From a bacterium UBP11_UBA4055 (GTDB lineage Bacteria; UBA4055): DNA of 28,683 nt. The notes beneath the pieces are model-generated. The model searched no databases. It had not been told where the DNA came from and saw nothing but the letters and a program-made list of their open reading frames with translations. The stretch is taken from positions 1 to 28,683 of the forward strand of contig DFZN01000026.1 of the NCBI GenBank assembly GCA_002382735.1. Reading direction: 5' to 3'. This document shows positions 6,831-13,719 of the stretch, piece after piece; position 1 is the first letter of the stretch, and each line of letters begins with the position of its first letter. A program made the position numbers and the translations under genes.

Positions 6831-7352
6831 ATGGATTTCAGGGCACTGTTCAAGATATCTTACGGGATGTATCTGGTAAGCTCGAAAAAAGGAGATAAGA
6901 TCAATGCGCAGCTTTCGAATACTGTAGTTCAGATATCGCCCGACCCTGCCACGATGCTGATAAGCATAAACAAAAACAATTTCACGCACGAATGTATAAC
7001 TGAAAGCGGGATATTTACGATCTCGGTGATCTCAGATCAGTGCGAGATGAAGGAGATCGGGCCTTTCGGGTTCAGGTGCGGCCGAGACTTCGACAAGTTC
7101 AAAGACTGCTCGTACGAACTCGGAAAGAACGGTGCGCCGTTCATAAGGGACAATATGTGCGCTTACATCGAGTGCGAGGTGGTAAAAACGATGGATTGCC
7201 TGACCCACACTATCTTCATCGGGCGCGTTACTGAGGCGGAGATCTTGAATCCCGACCTTGTGCCCATGACCTACGACTTCTATCACCGAGAGCTCAAAGG
7301 CAAGCTCTCCAAGAACGCGACGCACTATCACAAGGACGCCGACAAAGTATAA
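6831..7352 (+). CDS. Flavin reductase-like FMN-binding protein
   Basis: This 173-residue protein matches the flavin reductase/flavoredoxin split-barrel family: an N-terminal ALFKISYGMYLVSSKKGD followed by a segment NAQLSNTVVQISPDPATM and a short YHxxxKG-like end (YHRELKGKLSKNATHY). In Moorella a domain of this kind is fused to rubredoxin as high-molecular-weight rubredoxin, the NADH-dependent donor to the flavodiiron protein. Here it is separate from the rubredoxin encoded at the other end of the cluster. It starts one base after the DHODH-like gene with AAGGAGG inside that gene, and its stop codon lies in the terminator hairpin. It is the best candidate for NAD(P)H-dependent electron entry; the donor is not shown by the sequence. 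Confidence 0.8.
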   Translation: MDFRALFKISYGMYLVSSKKGDKINAQLSNTVVQISPDPATMLISINKNNFTHECITESGIFTISVISDQCEMKEIGPFGFRCGRDFDKFKDCSYELGKNGAPFIRDNMCAYIECEVVKTMDCLTHTIFIGRVTEAEILNPDLVPMTYDFYHRELKGKLSKNATHYHKDADKV

Positions 7353-7388
7353 ACAAAAAACCCCGAAAATTTTCGGGGTTTTTTGTTT
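7351..7388. terminator. Bidirectional intrinsic terminator
   Basis: These 38 bases are a perfect palindrome of two 19-base arms: an A-rich flank, CCCCGAAAA, TTTTCGGGG and a T-rich flank. It supplies a GC-rich hairpin with a U-run on both strands. It overlaps the stop codon of the flavin reductase gene on the right-going side and lies 3 bases past the stop of the nucleotidyltransferase gene on the left-going side, so it ends both convergent units. Confidence 0.93.
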
Positions 7389-7391
7389 ATA

Positions 7392-7853
7392 TCAGTTTTG
7401 CTTTAATTTATTTCGTTTTTTTAGCATCTTCACATCGAGTAAGTCTTTATCCCTTCCTGTGCTCTGTTTGTTAATGATCAGATCTTCGAGTGAAATTATC
7501 GGAATTTCAATATTTTCCAGAATTATCACTTTCCTTTTAGTGTAAGCCGCTTCAAAATCGACTCCGTCTATCACTGTAGTAATATCTATTCTTCTGGGAG
7601 CAACTCCTATTTGAAAGATCAGTCCTTTAGTCTTGAAATCGTCTTGTGAGATCTTATCCATCGGAGCGCCGAATCTGATAAGACTTTTTAATACTTTTTT
7701 CGAGTTCTCTTCATTCGCTTCTACCCAGATATCAATATCCCCGGTTGCTCTGGGATAACCGTATGTGCTCAAAGCAAACGCGCCTATGACAAGAAACTTA
7801 ACTTTCTCTTCTGATAATATTGACAACATTTCTTTGTAGTCGTCGTTCAGCAT
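7392..7853 (-). CDS. Nucleotidyltransferase-fold protein (DUF6036/AbiEii-like)
   Basis: This protein of about 153 residues has the minimal nucleotidyltransferase pattern: G25-A-F-A-L-S, then TGDIDIWV with D40 and D42 as metal ligands, and D91 in RIDITTVID as a likely third carboxylate (numbered from the first of two adjacent ATGs). GGGAGG lies only 2 bases before the first ATG but 5 before the second, so the second (7853) is preferred. Similar proteins occur in stand-alone two-gene modules and in AbiE-like toxin systems; substrate unknown. Its start overlaps the end of the small upstream gene by 56 bases in another frame, indicating coupling. It ends at the shared terminator. Confidence 0.75.
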   Translation of the reverse strand: MLNDDYKEMLSILSEEKVKFLVIGAFALSTYGYPRATGDIDIWVEANEENSKKVLKSLIRFGAPMDKISQDDFKTKGLIFQIGVAPRRIDITTVIDGVDFEAAYTKRKVIILENIEIPIISLEDLIINKQSTGRDKDLLDVKMLKKRNKLKQN

Positions 7854-7995
7854 CATTTCCTCCCGTAAAAGCCCATAAGTCCCGCGTTATCTCCCAAACC
7901 ATTTCAAAAAGGGTTACTTTATCCGCATCAACAAAACCGTCGTCAGGCTCTGCATCCTTAACAGATTTGGTAACGATCTTTCTTTCGAGTTTCAT
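7798..7995 (-). CDS. Small partner protein of the nucleotidyltransferase
   Basis: This protein of 65 residues starts MKLERKIVTKSVKDAEPDDG and ends with RLQRNVVNIIRRES. Small proteins with an ERKI-type start and an RLQR-type end are, to my recollection, often encoded just upstream of DUF6036-like nucleotidyltransferases. An in-frame ATG at 8010 would add five residues but has no ribosome site and lies at the predicted transcription start; the ATG at 7995 has GGAAAG upstream. It overlaps the following gene by 56 bases. It has no recognisable catalytic motif and many charged residues, and may be a regulatory or antitoxin-like partner. That role is inference. Confidence 0.6.
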   Translation of the reverse strand: MKLERKIVTKSVKDAEPDDGFVDADKVTLFEMVWEITRDLWAFTGGNDAERRLQRNVVNIIRRES

Positions 7996-8019
7996 TTCCG
8001 ATCTTTCCATATAGTTGTA

Positions 8020-8048
8020 AATCTACAAAATTTATGCGATATTATCAA
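8020..8048 (-). promoter_or_regulatory. Possible promoter of the nucleotidyltransferase module
   Basis: On the minus strand TTGATA (8048-8043) and TAGATT (8025-8020) are 17 bases apart. Transcription would start near 8013, giving a short leader before the ATG at 7995. It overlaps the last bases of the gap behind ettA, so the module can be expressed apart from ettA. Confidence 0.45.
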
Positions 8049-8051
8049 TCA

Positions 8052-9722
8052 TTATATCAGCTTCTTGAACTTCGGCCTTTTCGGCGTTATGTCACCGAGC
8101 CTCTGCTTTTTCTTTTCTTCGTAATCAGCAAAATTGCCTTCGAAGAATACTATCTGTCCGTCGTCCTCAAAAGAGAGGATATGTGTGGCAAGTCTGTCGA
8201 TAAACCAGCGGTCGTGTGAGATCACAAGCACACAGCCGGCGAAGTTCTCAATAGCTTCCTCAAGCGCCCTTAAGGTGTTCACATCGATGTCGTTCGTAGG
8301 CTCGTCGAGAAGTATCACATTTCCGCCTTCCTTCAAAGTTATGGCAAGATGCAGCCTGTTCCTCTCCCCGCCCGAGATCATGTATATCTTCTTCTGCTGG
8401 TCCGTGCCCGAGAAATTGAATCTGCTTATATAGGCTCTGGCGTTTATTTCAGTACCGTTTATATTCAGGACTTCATGCCCCTGACTGACGACTTCGTAAA
8501 TGGACTTTTCAGGAAGCAGGTCTTTGTGGGACTGATCCACATAGGCGATTTTGACGGTCTCTCCGATCGTGATCGTGCCTTCGTCAGGCTTCTCTTCGCC
8601 CATGATCATCCTGAAAAGTGTGGATTTACCAACACCGTTCGGTCCGATGATGCCTACGATCGCGTTCTTCGGGATGTTCATATCGAGCCCGTCGATGAGA
8701 AGTTTGTCCCCGAAACCCTTTTTGATCCCTTTTATCTCTATGACCTGATCCCCGAGTCGCGGTCCCGGCGGTATAAAGAGCTCAAGCTTGGCTTCTTTCT
8801 CTTTCACTTCGACGCTGCTTAGCGCGTCATAAGCGTTCAGCCTCGCCTTACCTTTTGCCTGACGGGCTTTCGGACTCATTCTTGACCATTCAAGTTCGCG
8901 CTTCAATATCTTCTGGCGCTTGGACTCCTGCTTTTCCTCGTTCGCGAGCCTTGCGGCTTTCTGCTCAAGCCAAGAGCTGTAGTTGCCCTTCCACGGTATG
9001 CCGTCTCCCCTGTCGAGCTCCAATATCCAGCCCGCCACATTGTCCAGAAAATATCTGTCGTGCGTGACGGCGATGACGGTGCCGGGATAACTGTGTAAGA
9101 ACTGCTCCAGCCAGTACACGCTTTCCGCGTCGAGGTGGTTGGTTGGCTCGTCCAAAAGAAGAATATCAGGTTTGCTGAGAAGCAGACGGCACAGAGCCAC
9201 CCTCCTCCTCTCTCCGCCTGAAAGGACTTTCACCGGCATATCGTCCGGCGGGCAGCGCAGGGAGTCCATCGCGACCTCGAGAGTGTGGTCAAGATCCCAT
9301 GCGTCAAGGTGGTCCATTTTCTCCATGAGTTCGCCCTGCAGCTCGATCGCCTTGTTCATCTCGTCGTCCGAAAGGTTTTCGCCGAGCTTCGCGCTCACTT
9401 CGTCGAATGCCTTCACCACATCAACAATGTGCTGCAGACCTTCCTGAACGACCTCCTTGACGGTCTTAGTCTCGTCGAGCTCGGGTTCCTGATGAAGATA
9501 GCCTATCTTGTAGTCCTTGTCGAATGTCACCTTGCCGTCGAATTCCTTATCTGTCCCGGCTATGATCTTCAACAGGCTCGATTTACCCGCTCCGTTCAGG
9601 CCCAGCACGCCGATCTTTGCGCCGTAGTAGAACGAAAGCCAGATGTTGTTGAGCACTTTTTTCTGCGGAGGGTAGATCTTGCTCACACCCTCCATCGAAA
9701 ATATTATTTTGTTGTCAGCCAT
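8052..9722 (-). CDS. ettA: Energy-dependent translational throttle protein EttA (ABC-F ATPase)
   Basis: This 556-residue protein aligns along its whole length with E. coli EttA (555 residues), an ATPase that binds the ribosomal E site and gates the first elongation steps according to energy state. Two ABC domains are complete: Walker A GLNGAGKSS (from G41) and GPNGVGKST, signatures LSGGERRR and ISGGERNR, and Walker B LLLDEPTNHLD and ILLDEPTND. The linker between them has the basic tRNA-interaction region (about 255-320, with PKARQAKGKARL), and EttA hallmarks such as ELDRGDGIPWKGNYSSWLEQ and the KFKKL tail are present. It has no membrane segment, as expected. It starts 17 bases after the DUF554 gene, probably as one transcript. 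Confidence 0.95.
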   Translation of the reverse strand: MADNKIIFSMEGVSKIYPPQKKVLNNIWLSFYYGAKIGVLGLNGAGKSSLLKIIAGTDKEFDGKVTFDKDYKIGYLHQEPELDETKTVKEVVQEGLQHIVDVVKAFDEVSAKLGENLSDDEMNKAIELQGELMEKMDHLDAWDLDHTLEVAMDSLRCPPDDMPVKVLSGGERRRVALCRLLLSKPDILLLDEPTNHLDAESVYWLEQFLHSYPGTVIAVTHDRYFLDNVAGWILELDRGDGIPWKGNYSSWLEQKAARLANEEKQESKRQKILKRELEWSRMSPKARQAKGKARLNAYDALSSVEVKEKEAKLELFIPPGPRLGDQVIEIKGIKKGFGDKLLIDGLDMNIPKNAIVGIIGPNGVGKSTLFRMIMGEEKPDEGTITIGETVKIAYVDQSHKDLLPEKSIYEVVSQGHEVLNINGTEINARAYISRFNFSGTDQQKKIYMISGGERNRLHLAITLKEGGNVILLDEPTNDIDVNTLRALEEAIENFAGCVLVISHDRWFIDRLATHILSFEDDGQIVFFEGNFADYEEKKKQRLGDITPKRPKFKKLI

Positions 9723-9739
9723 TTTATATCCTTAAATGT

Positions 9740-10417
9740 TTAATTCATAAAATATGCGAAGATGCCCGCAAAGACGAGCGCAGGCAGAAGATTTAGTATC
9801 TTGAGCTTCTTAATTTCCAGTATCGTGATGCCGAGGCCGATGAGCATGAGCCCGCCCACTGCCGAGACCTCGTTTATGATGGGCTCCGTCAGGTATCCCT
9901 GAACAAGCCCGGCGAGCAGTGTCAGGCCGCCCTGGTAGAAAAAAAGCGGTACGGCCGAGAACAGCACGCCTATACCGAGACTCGAGGCAAGCGCAACGGC
10001 GCCGAAACCGTCAAGGAACGATTTTGCAAGAAGAAGCGTAGGTTCGCCGCCGAGCCCTTCCTCGATCGAGCCGAGGATCGTCATCGAGCCCATGCAGAAC
10101 AGCATGAAAGCGGTCACAAAACCTTCAGTAAACTTGTCGTTCTTCGAGCCGACCTTTCTCTTGCCCCATTCGCTTACTTTCTCCATTCTCGCCTCCAGGT
10201 TCAAAAGCTCACCGGATATAGCCCCAAGTACTATCGAAAACACCATGACAAGAACATTCTGCGTCTTCATCGCCATCGTAAAGCCTATGTACAGCGTGAA
10301 AAGCCCTATCCCCTGAAATGTGGTCTTGGTTATCCTTTCAGGCATCCTCGAATGGATCAGCACTCCTATCAGAGCCCCGCCGACAACGGTTCCCGTATTG
10401 ACTATCGTACCGAGCAT
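9740..10417 (-). CDS. DUF554 family integral membrane protein
   Basis: This 225-residue protein matches the DUF554 (YdfK/YqgA) family: an N-terminal MLGTIVNTGTVVGGALIGVL, a central conserved CMGSMTILGSIEEGL, a conserved KSFLDGFGAVALASSLGIGV, and about six or seven hydrophobic segments. The function of the family is not established; a transporter role has been suggested. AGGGG precedes the ATG. It lies directly upstream of ettA on the same strand, separated by 17 bases. It is divergent from the PfkB-type kinase gene across a 104-base AT-rich gap. Confidence 0.88.
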   Translation of the reverse strand: MLGTIVNTGTVVGGALIGVLIHSRMPERITKTTFQGIGLFTLYIGFTMAMKTQNVLVMVFSIVLGAISGELLNLEARMEKVSEWGKRKVGSKNDKFTEGFVTAFMLFCMGSMTILGSIEEGLGGEPTLLLAKSFLDGFGAVALASSLGIGVLFSAVPLFFYQGGLTLLAGLVQGYLTEPIINEVSAVGGLMLIGLGITILEIKKLKILNLLPALVFAGIFAYFMN

Positions 10418-10521
10418 TTATTTCGACCCCTGATAATTTCGAACTGAAAAATAAAGAATTTTTCCGCTTTTATCTATCATATTTTTCGATATATTACCGT
10501 TAATAATTCACGGACGGACGG

Positions 10522-11619
10522 ATGAAAAGCAAAACACTCATAAGATCAGCTTCGAATAAATTTTCCGGTTTCAAAGGTTCAGGCAATGTTTTTGTGGGTT
10601 TCGACGGCTTTATCGACAATATTTTAAGGCCGGTTCTCGAAAGAAAAGACAGTAAGAATTTTACGCCTATAACCGACATAGTTACTTTCGCGAACAGGAT
10701 CAGAAGCGGTTCCGGAAAAAGCATTAACATCGAGATCGTGAAAGAGAGATCTTCTTTGGGTGGGAACGGACCTATAATGGCTGATTCGTTGATAGAGCTG
10801 GATAACAGAATAAGCATCGCCGGATCTTTCGGCAAAGACAGGATACTTCCGATATTCAAACCTTTCACCCGTAAATGCAAAAAAGCGGTAAGCATAGGCG
10901 GTCCGGGCATAACGGACGCTTTCGAATTCAACGACGGTAAGGTCATGTTCAATCACCCTCAGAGCGTTCTTGACATAAGCTGGGAAACGATCATCGATAA
11001 GATCGGGCTTGATACTTTGAAGGACATGATAGAAAAGAACAGTTATTTCGCTTTCGTCAACTGGACGATGATACCCGGAATGAACGAAATACTTTCGAAC
11101 CTGACGACGCTCATTAAAGAGGCGGGCGGAGAAAGAAAGACCGTTTATATCGACCTTACCGACCCGAGGAAAAGATCGCGCTCAGACCTGAAGGAGTGCA
11201 CGGAAAGACTGCTCGGGATGAACGAATATGCCGATGTGATCCTGGGGCTGAATGAATCCGAGGCGCAGCAGGTGGCGGGCGTGGCGGGAGCAGGCACGGA
11301 ATATCACGATATTAAGGAGCTTGCGGAAAATATCAGGCTGCATCTGCCCCTTTTCGCTATAGTGATACACAGTATCAAACAGGCCTCGGTCTGCGCGAAA
11401 CAGGGTTCGTTCATTTTGAGCGGCCCTTACACGCCCGAGCCTAAACTTTCGACGGGGGCCGGGGACATTTTCAACGCGGGTTTTTTCGCGGGTTTTATAG
11501 CGGGGCTCACTCTCGAAGAGTGCCTTGTGACGGGAACGATGAACTCCGGATATTATGTCAGGAACGCAAAACCCGCTGACAAACTGGCTTTACTGGATTT
11601 TATGAGAAGCTTTATTTGA
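10522..11619 (+). CDS. PfkB-family (ribokinase-like) carbohydrate kinase
   Basis: This 365-residue protein belongs to the ribokinase/PfkB fold. The N-terminal strand and substrate region is NVFVGFDGFIDNI, and GGNGPIMADSL is the glycine-rich substrate motif. The C-terminal PfkB signature is STGAGDIFNAGFFAGF, with D315 as catalytic base and the preceding GAG as anion hole. The phosphorylated sugar or nucleoside cannot be told from sequence. The ribosome site is weak (GGACGG just before ATG). It stands alone between a divergent membrane-protein gene and a convergent tRNA gene, and no terminator is visible in the short gap. Confidence 0.85.
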   Translation: MKSKTLIRSASNKFSGFKGSGNVFVGFDGFIDNILRPVLERKDSKNFTPITDIVTFANRIRSGSGKSINIEIVKERSSLGGNGPIMADSLIELDNRISIAGSFGKDRILPIFKPFTRKCKKAVSIGGPGITDAFEFNDGKVMFNHPQSVLDISWETIIDKIGLDTLKDMIEKNSYFAFVNWTMIPGMNEILSNLTTLIKEAGGERKTVYIDLTDPRKRSRSDLKECTERLLGMNEYADVILGLNESEAQQVAGVAGAGTEYHDIKELAENIRLHLPLFAIVIHSIKQASVCAKQGSFILSGPYTPEPKLSTGAGDIFNAGFFAGFIAGLTLEECLVTGTMNSGYYVRNAKPADKLALLDFMRSFI

Positions 11620-11624
11620 TCTTG

Positions 11625-11699
11625 TGGGGATAACTGGACTTGAACCAGTGATCTCTAGCTTGTCGAGCTAGCGCTTTAAACCAACTAAGCCATACCCCC
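11625..11699 (-). tRNA. tRNA-Val (GAC), with C at position 33
   Basis: The minus strand folds into a complete 75-base cloverleaf: acceptor GGGGGTA/TATCCCC (one G-U pair), D stem GCTT/AAGC with AGTTGGTTTA loop, anticodon stem CTAGC/GCTAG, variable AGATC, and T arm ACTGG-TTCAAGT-CCAGT. The discriminator base is A73, as in tRNA-Val, and CCA is not encoded. The anticodon loop reads TCGACAA, giving anticodon GAC at 11664-11662. Position 33 (11665) is C where nearly all elongator tRNAs have U. A good promoter lies immediately upstream, so the gene is probably transcribed. Confidence 0.9.
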
Positions 11700-11710
11700 A
11701 GCGAACGGCA

Positions 11711-11739
11711 ATTTTAAGAAATTCCAATTAAAAAGTCAA
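11711..11739 (-). promoter_or_regulatory. Promoter of tRNA-Val
   Basis: On the minus strand TTGACT (11739-11734) and TAAAAT (11716-11711) are separated by exactly 17 bases. The predicted start is near 11704, about 5 bases before the mature tRNA 5' end. This sits in the 44-base gap after the WYL regulator gene. Confidence 0.7.
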
Positions 11740-11743
11740 TACC

Positions 11744-12835
11744 TTATTTGATCTGTCCGAACATTCTTTTTATTGTATCCTGCCAGCTCCTGCGGAGTTC
11801 CTCAGGCTCGATTATCTCTGCCCTGTCACCGAAACTTAATACTTTCGATATCAGCTCGAACGAAGTATTCGAAGGATAAGGCAGCGTATATTGGCAGTAA
11901 TTTCCCCTTTCTCCGTCCCTTCCGGTCTCCGTTATCTGCCCGTCGTACCAGAGAAGCTCTTTCATCCTTACCGCCAGATTTTCATAGAACCTTATTACCG
12001 CGGTCTTTGTGTTCGTACTGGCTATGATCCCGAATGAATCTTTATATTCAGGTATAATATATTCTTCGCCCGTAAAATCCCTGCCTGTGAGATGTATGTT
12101 CCCTTCTATCATGGAGAGGTTGTAAGTCCTTACTTTTTTGAGATGGTCGGGTCTTAAACTTGCGGCTATAAAACCCATGAAATACCACTTTCCTTCGTAA
12201 TGAATTATCCTGATGGGCTCGACATGGACTTCTGTTCCGTTGTATATGAATTTAACGAGAAGCCGTTTCTTCATCGAATCGAGAAGTACGCACAGCATAC
12301 GGTTGAACTTTATCTTCTGGCCTGATTTGTAATGCTCCGAGATGTGATATTCGATGCAGTCTGAAAGTTCGAGGCTGCTTTGCGATATATTGAGCTTCAT
12401 CGCGTCTTCCATCATCCTGAGTATGAGCCCGTAATCTGCGGTATTCTCACCGCTGTCGTTCTGCGCGACATTGACGGGCGGAAAATAGTATTCGGATCTT
12501 ATCATGCTTTTTACGAAGCTGTAAAAAAGAAGCATTTCGTTCGAATCGGTTCTGCCGTATTTGGCTTCGGAATAAACATCGAGAAAATCTTCGGCGTTCT
12601 CGATATCCCTCCGTCTCGCGGCAGCCTCGTATCTCTTGTTCTTCATGCTGTAAATTATATCCACGCCGAAATGGTCCCTGATATCCGAGACCGACCTCTT
12701 GACCGTACTTTCGCTTATCTCGGTGCCTGTCGTTTCCCTCACATGATCAATGACCTCCTGCCTGGAGAAATGGCCTTTCCTGTTCAGCTCGCTTATCATG
12801 AAGCCTATTCTTGAAACATTGTTCTTTTCCGTCAT
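11744..12835 (-). CDS. WYL-domain transcriptional regulator
   Basis: This 363-residue protein has an N-terminal winged-helix region (about 1-70, recognition part SESTVKRSVSDIRDHFG). It also has a central WYL domain (about 180-250, with VEPIRIIHYEGKWYFMGF and R236-TYNL) and a C-terminal WCX-like extension ending SFGDRAEIIEPEELRRSW. WYL regulators bind ligands such as nucleic acids or nucleotides and control DNA damage, defence or metabolic genes; the target here is unknown. Its ATG overlaps the stop of the upstream glycosyltransferase gene (ATGA), so the two are translationally coupled. No defence genes lie beside it, so a role in phage defence is not supported locally. Confidence 0.85.
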   Translation of the reverse strand: MTEKNNVSRIGFMISELNRKGHFSRQEVIDHVRETTGTEISESTVKRSVSDIRDHFGVDIIYSMKNKRYEAAARRRDIENAEDFLDVYSEAKYGRTDSNEMLLFYSFVKSMIRSEYYFPPVNVAQNDSGENTADYGLILRMMEDAMKLNISQSSLELSDCIEYHISEHYKSGQKIKFNRMLCVLLDSMKKRLLVKFIYNGTEVHVEPIRIIHYEGKWYFMGFIAASLRPDHLKKVRTYNLSMIEGNIHLTGRDFTGEEYIIPEYKDSFGIIASTNTKTAVIRFYENLAVRMKELLWYDGQITETGRDGERGNYCQYTLPYPSNTSFELISKVLSFGDRAEIIEPEELRRSWQDTIKRMFGQIK

Positions 12836-13521
12836 TTTCCGTCCCTGATCAGCAGTGATCTTATCACGAGTCTGACAAACCTGTATGTGTCGCGGAATAC
12901 ACTGATCGAACTGTGCGCTCCCTCGTAGAGGGCCGAGATCGGCAGGCTGTCGATTTTCAGACCCTTTCTGCCTGCCTTGATGAGCAACTCGGACTCCATC
13001 TCGAAACGGTCGCAGGTGAGGACCATTTCCTGCAGGGCTGCGGTTCTTATCAGCCTGTATCCTGACTGGCTGTCCGGGATCTTCTGCTTTGCCAGAAGCG
13101 AGACTATGTAGGATGTCGTCCGGTTCGAGAACACGCGCTCCACAGGCATCGTCGTCGTATCTCCGAGCCTGTTCCCGACAATTATGTCCGCGCCGGTCTC
13201 TTCGTACCTGTCTATGAACTCGGGAATGTACCGCACATCGTGCTGGAGATCGGAATCGAGCGTGATGAAAAATTCGACATCATTTTCCGCCATGTACTTA
13301 AAGCCTTTTCTGAGCGAATAACCTTTCCCTCTGTTCGTTTTGTTCGAGAGCACTGTCACTCCCCTGTCTTCGCATATCTTCAGAGTATCGTCCGTCGAGC
13401 CGTCATTTACCGCGACCGCTTTATCGAGAAACCCCATCTTTTCAAGCCTGTCGAACAGGTCGTCAATGTAGCGCGCGGAATTGTACGCGGGTATCAGTAT
13501 CCTGTAATTTTTATTCTCCAT
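12832..13521 (-). CDS. Family 2 glycosyltransferase (dolichol-phosphate mannosyltransferase-like)
   Basis: This 229-residue GT-A enzyme starts with ILIPAYNSARYIDDL, followed by the nucleotide-binding VAVNDGSTDDT and the metal-binding D89-S-D91-LQH. The SQSGYRLI and FEMESELLIKA motifs are those of polyprenyl-phosphate sugar transferases. It has no C-terminal membrane segments, so it is a soluble or peripheral enzyme that probably transfers a sugar to a polyprenyl phosphate. The donor and acceptor are not known. The ribosome site is poor. It overlaps the WYL regulator gene by 4 bases. Confidence 0.88.
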   Translation of the reverse strand: MENKNYRILIPAYNSARYIDDLFDRLEKMGFLDKAVAVNDGSTDDTLKICEDRGVTVLSNKTNRGKGYSLRKGFKYMAENDVEFFITLDSDLQHDVRYIPEFIDRYEETGADIIVGNRLGDTTTMPVERVFSNRTTSYIVSLLAKQKIPDSQSGYRLIRTAALQEMVLTCDRFEMESELLIKAGRKGLKIDSLPISALYEGAHSSISVFRDTYRFVRLVIRSLLIRDGK

Positions 13522-13569
13522 AGCAAGAAAGTTATGAATTTTAAAAGAATAATCAAGCTAAAAATAAAG

Positions 13570-13575
13570 ATTATA
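13570..13575 (-). promoter_or_regulatory. Candidate -10 box for the glycosyltransferase gene
   Basis: A perfect TATAAT on the minus strand (13575-13570) lies about 50 bases upstream of the ATG. The best -35 match is CTGAAT at 18 bases, which is weak, so this is a tentative call. Confidence 0.35.
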
Positions 13576-13656
13576 ATTTGAGCAGGAAAGTTGATTCAGC
13601 TGTATGGAGGTCTTTATAATCTCAGCAACGAATAGATTTCCTCTTTAACTATTCTC

Positions 13657-13685
13657 TTGACTTAAGAAGTAGAATGATTTAGATT
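13657..13685 (+). promoter_or_regulatory. Promoter of the GLUG-repeat protein gene
   Basis: TTGACT (13657-13662) and TAGATT (13680-13685) are 17 bases apart. Transcription would begin near 13692, about 28 bases before the ATG at 13720. Confidence 0.5.
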
Positions 13686-13719
13686 GTTGTTAAACATATT
13701 GTTAAAACCGGAGGCGAAT

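Noticed and set aside
7798..8010. Start of the small nucleotidyltransferase partner at ATG 8010
   Set aside because: No ribosome site and it coincides with the predicted transcription start; ATG 7995 fits better.
8015..8028. TTGTA/TACAA inverted repeat as a second PerR operator
   Set aside because: The arms are only 5 bases with a 4-base centre, not the 7-3-7 layout at perR, and the adjacent gene has no link to oxidative stress.
12380..12814. Open frame on the plus strand opposite the WYL regulator
   Set aside because: Shadow of a conserved gene, no homologous features or ribosome site.
11744..12835. WYL regulator as part of a defence island (BrxR/CapW-like)
   Set aside because: Neighbours are a glycosyltransferase and a tRNA; no defence genes are adjacent.
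13684..13719. TTG start for the GLUG-repeat protein
   Set aside because: It lies on the -10 box and would place 12 residues before the signal peptide; ATG 13720 has CGGAGG.
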